Assembly (NCBI GenBank): GCA_002372275.1
Contig: DFFP01000020.1
Location: 27,330 to 71,951, forward strand
Length of the DNA stretch: 44,622 bases
Direction of reading: 5' to 3'
From: Alphaproteobacteria bacterium UBA3773
Lineage (GTDB): Bacteria; Pseudomonadota; Alphaproteobacteria; RF32; CAG-239
Positions 41,379 to 44,622 of this stretch are shown here, piece by piece. Positions within the stretch are counted from its first letter, which is position 1, and every line of letters begins with the position of its first letter. The notes beneath the pieces are model-generated. The model saw only the letters and a list, made by a program, of their open reading frames with translations, did not search any database and was not told where the DNA came from. The position numbers and the translations under genes are program-made.

Positions 41379-41563
41379 AGATAGCAAAAGGCTGTCTGGG
41401 GTGTAACGACCTCTGTTAGATGCATCATAATTTTATGATGAAAAACTTCCAGTGTTGGCTGGAAGGTTGCAAAATAAGTTTTATAGCAAATATGCACACT
41501 ATTTCATCTAAGTAGTCGTTAACTTCCAGTCGCCTCTCAAAGGCGATATTTTTTTTTATTTTA
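41379..41563 (+). ncRNA. Structured leader or sRNA ending in an intrinsic terminator
   Basis: About 180 nt. The ends pair: GTAACGAC (41403-41410) with GTCGTTAAC (41515-41523) and TTAGATG (41416-41422) with CATCTAA (41505-41511), enclosing hairpins CATCATA/TATGATG (41423-41440), CTTCCAG/CTGGAAG (41446-41465) and TTGC/GCAA (41467-41489). CTTCCAG recurs at 41523-41529, so CTGGAAG has two possible partners. TCGCCT/AGGCGA (41530-41546) plus a T-run form a terminator 30 bases before the CGGAGG ribosome site of the next gene. This is either a transcription attenuator or an independent small RNA. No known family was recognised. Confidence 0.6.
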
Positions 41564-41587
41564 ATTGATCACAATACGGAGGTTCAA

Positions 41588-42475
41588 ATGATGAATATAA
41601 AATCAATAAAAACTTTAACAGCCGGGGCATTATTGGCTTTAGCAAATTGTCTGCAAGCGTTTGCCGGAGATACCGGAAGTTGTGGAACGAATTGTGTTTA
41701 TACATATAGCAATGGTACTTTAACTTATTCGGTTGCTGATGCAAATTCCAACAATGGTAAAGGGAAAATAACTATTAGTAATTATTATTACGGTATAGAT
41801 GACACAATAGAGAATATCATTGTTAATGAAGGGATAACGAGTGTCGAGATCTCGGATCACTCCGGTTTTATAAACGTTGGAACCGCCAACGGCAAACTTG
41901 TTTTGCCGGATAACTTCACAACAGGCATAAATAGCATGTGGGGGCTTGGATTCGGAACAATTGAATTTGGCAACAATGTCACCATCGGGGCTGGTTCTTT
42001 TCGCTTTAACGATGACGCAGATGTCACTTTAGTGATGAATGCCGATGCAAATATTACTTTTGATGATGGGGCAATGGATTATTACGCCACTTCTAAATCA
42101 CCAAACAGTATACACATAGCTTGCAAAGGAGATCCGGACAGCTGTTACGATAAATTCAGTAATGTTCGAAACAAACGAAACCCCGGTAATGTAACTTATG
42201 ATTATTACCAAGAAGAAGATAGTGAGGGAAATGTGATATTGTATAACGATACAGGTTATTCTAAGTACGATTCAGATGGTAATATAATTGCCAAATATGA
42301 CGTAAACGATCATTTGCTTACGCAATACAGATATGCCACTGACGGTTCTGTTGCAATTTATGATGCAAACGGAAAACTGATCGGATTACAAGGAAAGCGT
42401 ATTTATACCATTGATGAAGCAACCCAATTACTAGGCTCAAACAATAAAAATACATTTTCGATCAGGTACCGCTAA
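41588..42475 (+). CDS. Secreted repeat-like protein of unknown function
   Basis: A 295-residue exported protein. The signal peptide MMNIKSIKTLTAGALLALAN plus CLQAFA ends near residue 26. The following region has cysteines (GSCGTNCVYTYSNGTLTYSV), Gly/Asn/Asp-rich beta strands typical of a beta-helix or surface repeat fold, then short tandem-like YD/DGN repeats (YSKYDSDGNIIAKYDVNDHL) and a C-terminal RIYTIDEATQLL..FSIRYR. The last part looks like a conserved C-terminal module; I cannot say if it sorts the protein. CGGAGG before ATG. No catalytic motifs. Confidence 0.82.
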   Translation: MMNIKSIKTLTAGALLALANCLQAFAGDTGSCGTNCVYTYSNGTLTYSVADANSNNGKGKITISNYYYGIDDTIENIIVNEGITSVEISDHSGFINVGTANGKLVLPDNFTTGINSMWGLGFGTIEFGNNVTIGAGSFRFNDDADVTLVMNADANITFDDGAMDYYATSKSPNSIHIACKGDPDSCYDKFSNVRNKRNPGNVTYDYYQEEDSEGNVILYNDTGYSKYDSDGNIIAKYDVNDHLLTQYRYATDGSVAIYDANGKLIGLQGKRIYTIDEATQLLGSNNKNTFSIRYR

Positions 42476-42489
42476 GAAAAAAAAGAAAA

Positions 42490-42845
42490 CGTCATTGCGA
42501 GTGAGTAAAACGAACGTCACAATCCATTCCTTATTTTCCCTCCCCCTCGAGGGACTCTCTTTCTTTTCTCCCCCTTGAGGGGGGAGATACAGAGAGGGTG
42601 AATAACTATTATCCTTTTTCCTTCCGTCACCCTCGGGCTTGTCCCGAGGGTCTCTCTATCTGTCACGCCTCGAGAATGCCATCGGCGTTCGAGGTTAGGC
42701 GTCCATAAAAAAACGTCATCCAGAGGCCATCAGGCCGTCGCAATCCATTCCTTACCTTTCTGTCATCCCTTGAGGTGCGCTACGCGTCACCTCATCAAGG
42801 GATCTAAACCTTAATCGCCCGCGCTTTGGCGCTTGAAGGCGATTC
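42490..42845. repeat. Island of palindromic repeat elements
   Basis: At least six hairpin-forming units in a row, richer in G+C than surroundings: GTCATTGCGAG...GCAATCC-type units (42490-42533, 42714-42755), a CTCCCCCTT/GGGGGGAG hairpin near 42568, CACCCTCGGG-CTTGT-CCCGAGGGT (42628-42651), a CGCCTCG..CGAGG arm near 42666-42702, TCCCTTGAGGTG...CACCTCATCAAGGGA (42775-42802) and AATCGCC/GGCGATT (42813-42844). GTCATTGCGAG and GCAATCC are typical of palindromic elements in Rickettsiales-like genomes. No ORF. The remainder of 42476-42901 shows nothing else. Confidence 0.8.
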
Positions 42846-42901
42846 TTCCGATTTAAAAAAAACATTACCCCACATACTCATTAAAGTATAAAAATCATCC
42901 C

Positions 42902-44622
42902 TTATAAATTTTTGAGCGCCAAATTTTCAAGTTCTTTTAATTTATCACGATAAACCATCGCCTGTTCAAATTCCAAATTCAGCGCGGCTTCTTTCATGAG
43001 CTTTGTATATTCCTTGATTTGCTTTTCGATATTTTTAATTTCTTTAAGGTCAGGCGGCAAATTCTTTTGAACATTATTTTTATCAAAATCCGTTTCCGTC
43101 ATTTCGGAAAGTGTTTGCGAAATACTTTTTTGCACGGTTTTCGGCGTGATATGATGCGCCAGATTATAAGCTTTTTGTTTCTCGCGGCGCCTGTTTGTTT
43201 CATCAATGGCAAATTTAAGTGAATCGGTCATATGATCGGCATATAAAATCACCCTGCCCTTGGCATTTCTGGCCGCTCTGCCGATTGTTTGAATAAGCGA
43301 GCGGTTTGAGCGTAAAAAACCTTCTTTATCTGCATCCAAAATTGCCACAAGCGAACATTCCGGAATATCAAGTCCTTCGCGCAACAGGTTAATTCCAACC
43401 AAAACATCAAACACGCCGAGCCTTAAATCGCGGATAATTTCAATACGTTCTAATGTGTCAATATCCGAATGCATATAACGCACTTTAATGCCGTTTTCGC
43501 TGAAATACTCGGTTAAATCCTCGGCCATTTTTTTGGTCAAGGTGGTCACCAAAACGCGCTCGCCTTTTTTGCCTGTTTCTTTGCATTCTTTCATCAAATC
43601 ATCAATTTGCGTTGCGGCCGGACGCACAAAGCATTCGGGGTCTAAAAGTCCGGTCGGGCGAATGAGCTGCTCGGCAAAAACACCCCCGCTTTGTTCTAAT
43701 TCAAAATCACCGGGCGTTGCCGAAACAAAAATCGTTTGCGGACGCATCCTATCCCATTCTTCAAATTTGAGCGGCCTGTTATCCAAGCACGACGGCAACC
43801 TGAAACCATAATCCGAAAGTGTTGATTTTCTGTTCTGATCGCCTCGATACATGGCCCCGATTTGCGGCACGGAGATATGACTTTCATCGACAAATAAAAT
43901 CGCATTTTTGGGTAAGTACTCAAAAAGCGTCGGCGGCGGCTCACCCGGATTTCGCCCCGTTAAATAGCGCGAATAATTTTCAATTCCTTTACAATGTCCG
44001 GTTGTTTCCATCATCTCCAAATCAAATTTGGTACGCTGTGCCAAACGCTCGGCTTCAAGGAGTTTCCCCTCGTTTTTAAATTCCTCCAAACGAATAGCTA
44101 AATCTTCTTTAATGTGGGTGATAGCTTGCGAAAGCGCCGGCCTCGGTGTCACATAGTGATTGGCCGGATATATCGTAATTTCTGAAAGTTTGTCTGTTTG
44201 ATGCCCTGTGAGCGGGTCAAATTCGGTGATACTTTCAATCTCATCACCAAAAAACGTCACCCGCCAAGCCCTGTCTTCATAGTGCGCCGGAAAAATATCA
44301 AGCGTATCCCCGTTCAACCGAAAAGTCGAACGCGTAAAACTCATTTGGTTGCGTTCATATAACAGATCGGTCAATTTTCGGCAAACCTCTGCAGGGTCAA
44401 TCACATCGCCGATGCTAAGAGAAAACACCATTGCAGAATACGATTCCATACTGCCAAGTCCATAAATGCACGAAACGGAAGCCACAATAATCGTATCATT
44501 TTCTTCCAAAACGTGACGCGTTGCTCCATGACGCATACGGTCAATTTGCTCGTTAATGGCCGAATCTTTTTCAATATACGTATCTGTTTTTGGAATGTAC
44601 GCTTCCGGCTGATAATAATCAT
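42902..44622 (-). CDS. uvrB: Excinuclease ABC subunit B UvrB, N-terminus cut by window edge
   Basis: The frame continues to the right edge, 572 residues visible. UvrB loads onto damaged DNA after UvrA and positions UvrC in nucleotide excision repair. The first ~100 residues including Walker A are outside. Visible are the beta-hairpin neighbourhood (YYQPEAYIPKTDTYIEKDS), SCIYGLGS, DESHISVPQIG (Walker B), FVSATPGDFEL, the helicase motifs MHSDIDTLERIEIIR, GINLLREGLDIPE and IQTIGRAARN, and a C-terminal UVR motif (LEFEQAMVYRDKLKELE) that contacts UvrC. The final region LNLEF..KELENLALKNL is intact. Confidence 0.97.
   Translation of the reverse strand, partial: DYYQPEAYIPKTDTYIEKDSAINEQIDRMRHGATRHVLEENDTIIVASVSCIYGLGSMESYSAMVFSLSIGDVIDPAEVCRKLTDLLYERNQMSFTRSTFRLNGDTLDIFPAHYEDRAWRVTFFGDEIESITEFDPLTGHQTDKLSEITIYPANHYVTPRPALSQAITHIKEDLAIRLEEFKNEGKLLEAERLAQRTKFDLEMMETTGHCKGIENYSRYLTGRNPGEPPPTLFEYLPKNAILFVDESHISVPQIGAMYRGDQNRKSTLSDYGFRLPSCLDNRPLKFEEWDRMRPQTIFVSATPGDFELEQSGGVFAEQLIRPTGLLDPECFVRPAATQIDDLMKECKETGKKGERVLVTTLTKKMAEDLTEYFSENGIKVRYMHSDIDTLERIEIIRDLRLGVFDVLVGINLLREGLDIPECSLVAILDADKEGFLRSNRSLIQTIGRAARNAKGRVILYADHMTDSLKFAIDETNRRREKQKAYNLAHHITPKTVQKSISQTLSEMTETDFDKNNVQKNLPPDLKEIKNIEKQIKEYTKLMKEAALNLEFEQAMVYRDKLKELENLALKNL

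Noticed and set aside
41379..41563. tracrRNA, tmRNA or 6S RNA in the structured leader
   Set aside because: No cas9 or CRISPR repeats nearby. There is no tRNA-like end or mRNA-like tag as in tmRNA, and the branched structure with strong terminator does not fit the long helix with central bubble of 6S RNA.

Overview
The window looks like a chromosomal segment of an uncultured, AT-rich alphaproteobacterium of the small-genome, host- or gut-associated kind. This is inference from composition and gene set: UppP, Lgt, an MsbA-type exporter, an alphaproteobacterial YbjN protein, a YibQ-type divergent deacetylase, a beta-barrel outer-membrane protein, and palindromic repeats beginning GTCATTGCGAG and ending GCAATCC like those of Rickettsiales and relatives. 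The envelope is Gram-negative. Most genes carry AAGGA/GGAG ribosome sites, and TGA is a normal stop.

Layout. 1-2454: C-terminally truncated large protein of unknown function (minus). 2601-12764: housekeeping block with queA, a degenerate GGDEF membrane protein, lgt, a YbjN protein, an ABC exporter with a DUF1294 protein, and a five-gene operon xseA-uppP-Nudix-GNAT-sirtuin. 12818-14397: a structured 5' leader with apparent kissing loops, followed by an unknown 445-residue protein. 14397-17168: compact four-gene operon (GNAT-Nudix fusion, P-loop kinase, unknown protein, kinase-pyrophosphatase fusion), divergent from an unknown gene. 18220-20109: CPA2 antiporter.

20216-27204 is an accessory region of small orphan genes: ankyrin proteins (one with an in-frame TGA), an orphan sigma region 4 protein, a second copy of the unknown-protein/GNAT pair, and two 135-bp elements that read on the minus strand as SAM-I (S-box) riboswitches with intrinsic terminators. 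One riboswitch precedes an HNH-type gene plus a 43-residue ORF. The other precedes three overlapping small ORFs. None of these is a methionine or cysteine gene, so this is the best candidate for an undescribed SAM-controlled system.

27291-37395 mixes metabolic genes (HAD phosphatase, L-serine dehydratase, HD hydrolase, GT2, FGase-like hydrolase, acid phosphatase, hypoxanthine-DNA glycosylase) with orphan families. Two genes of a short-repeat protein share a conserved ~70-nt leader. Four other genes (20914, 35483, 35749 and 38754 starts) share a Shine-Dalgarno-less AT-rich leader. 37580-37978 holds hairpin repeats and tRNA-Glu(UUC). 38125-41249 has an orphan gene, the YibQ-type gene and lysS. 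41343-42475 is a structured, terminator-containing leader before a secreted protein. 42490-42845 is an island of palindromic repeats, and uvrB runs off the right edge.
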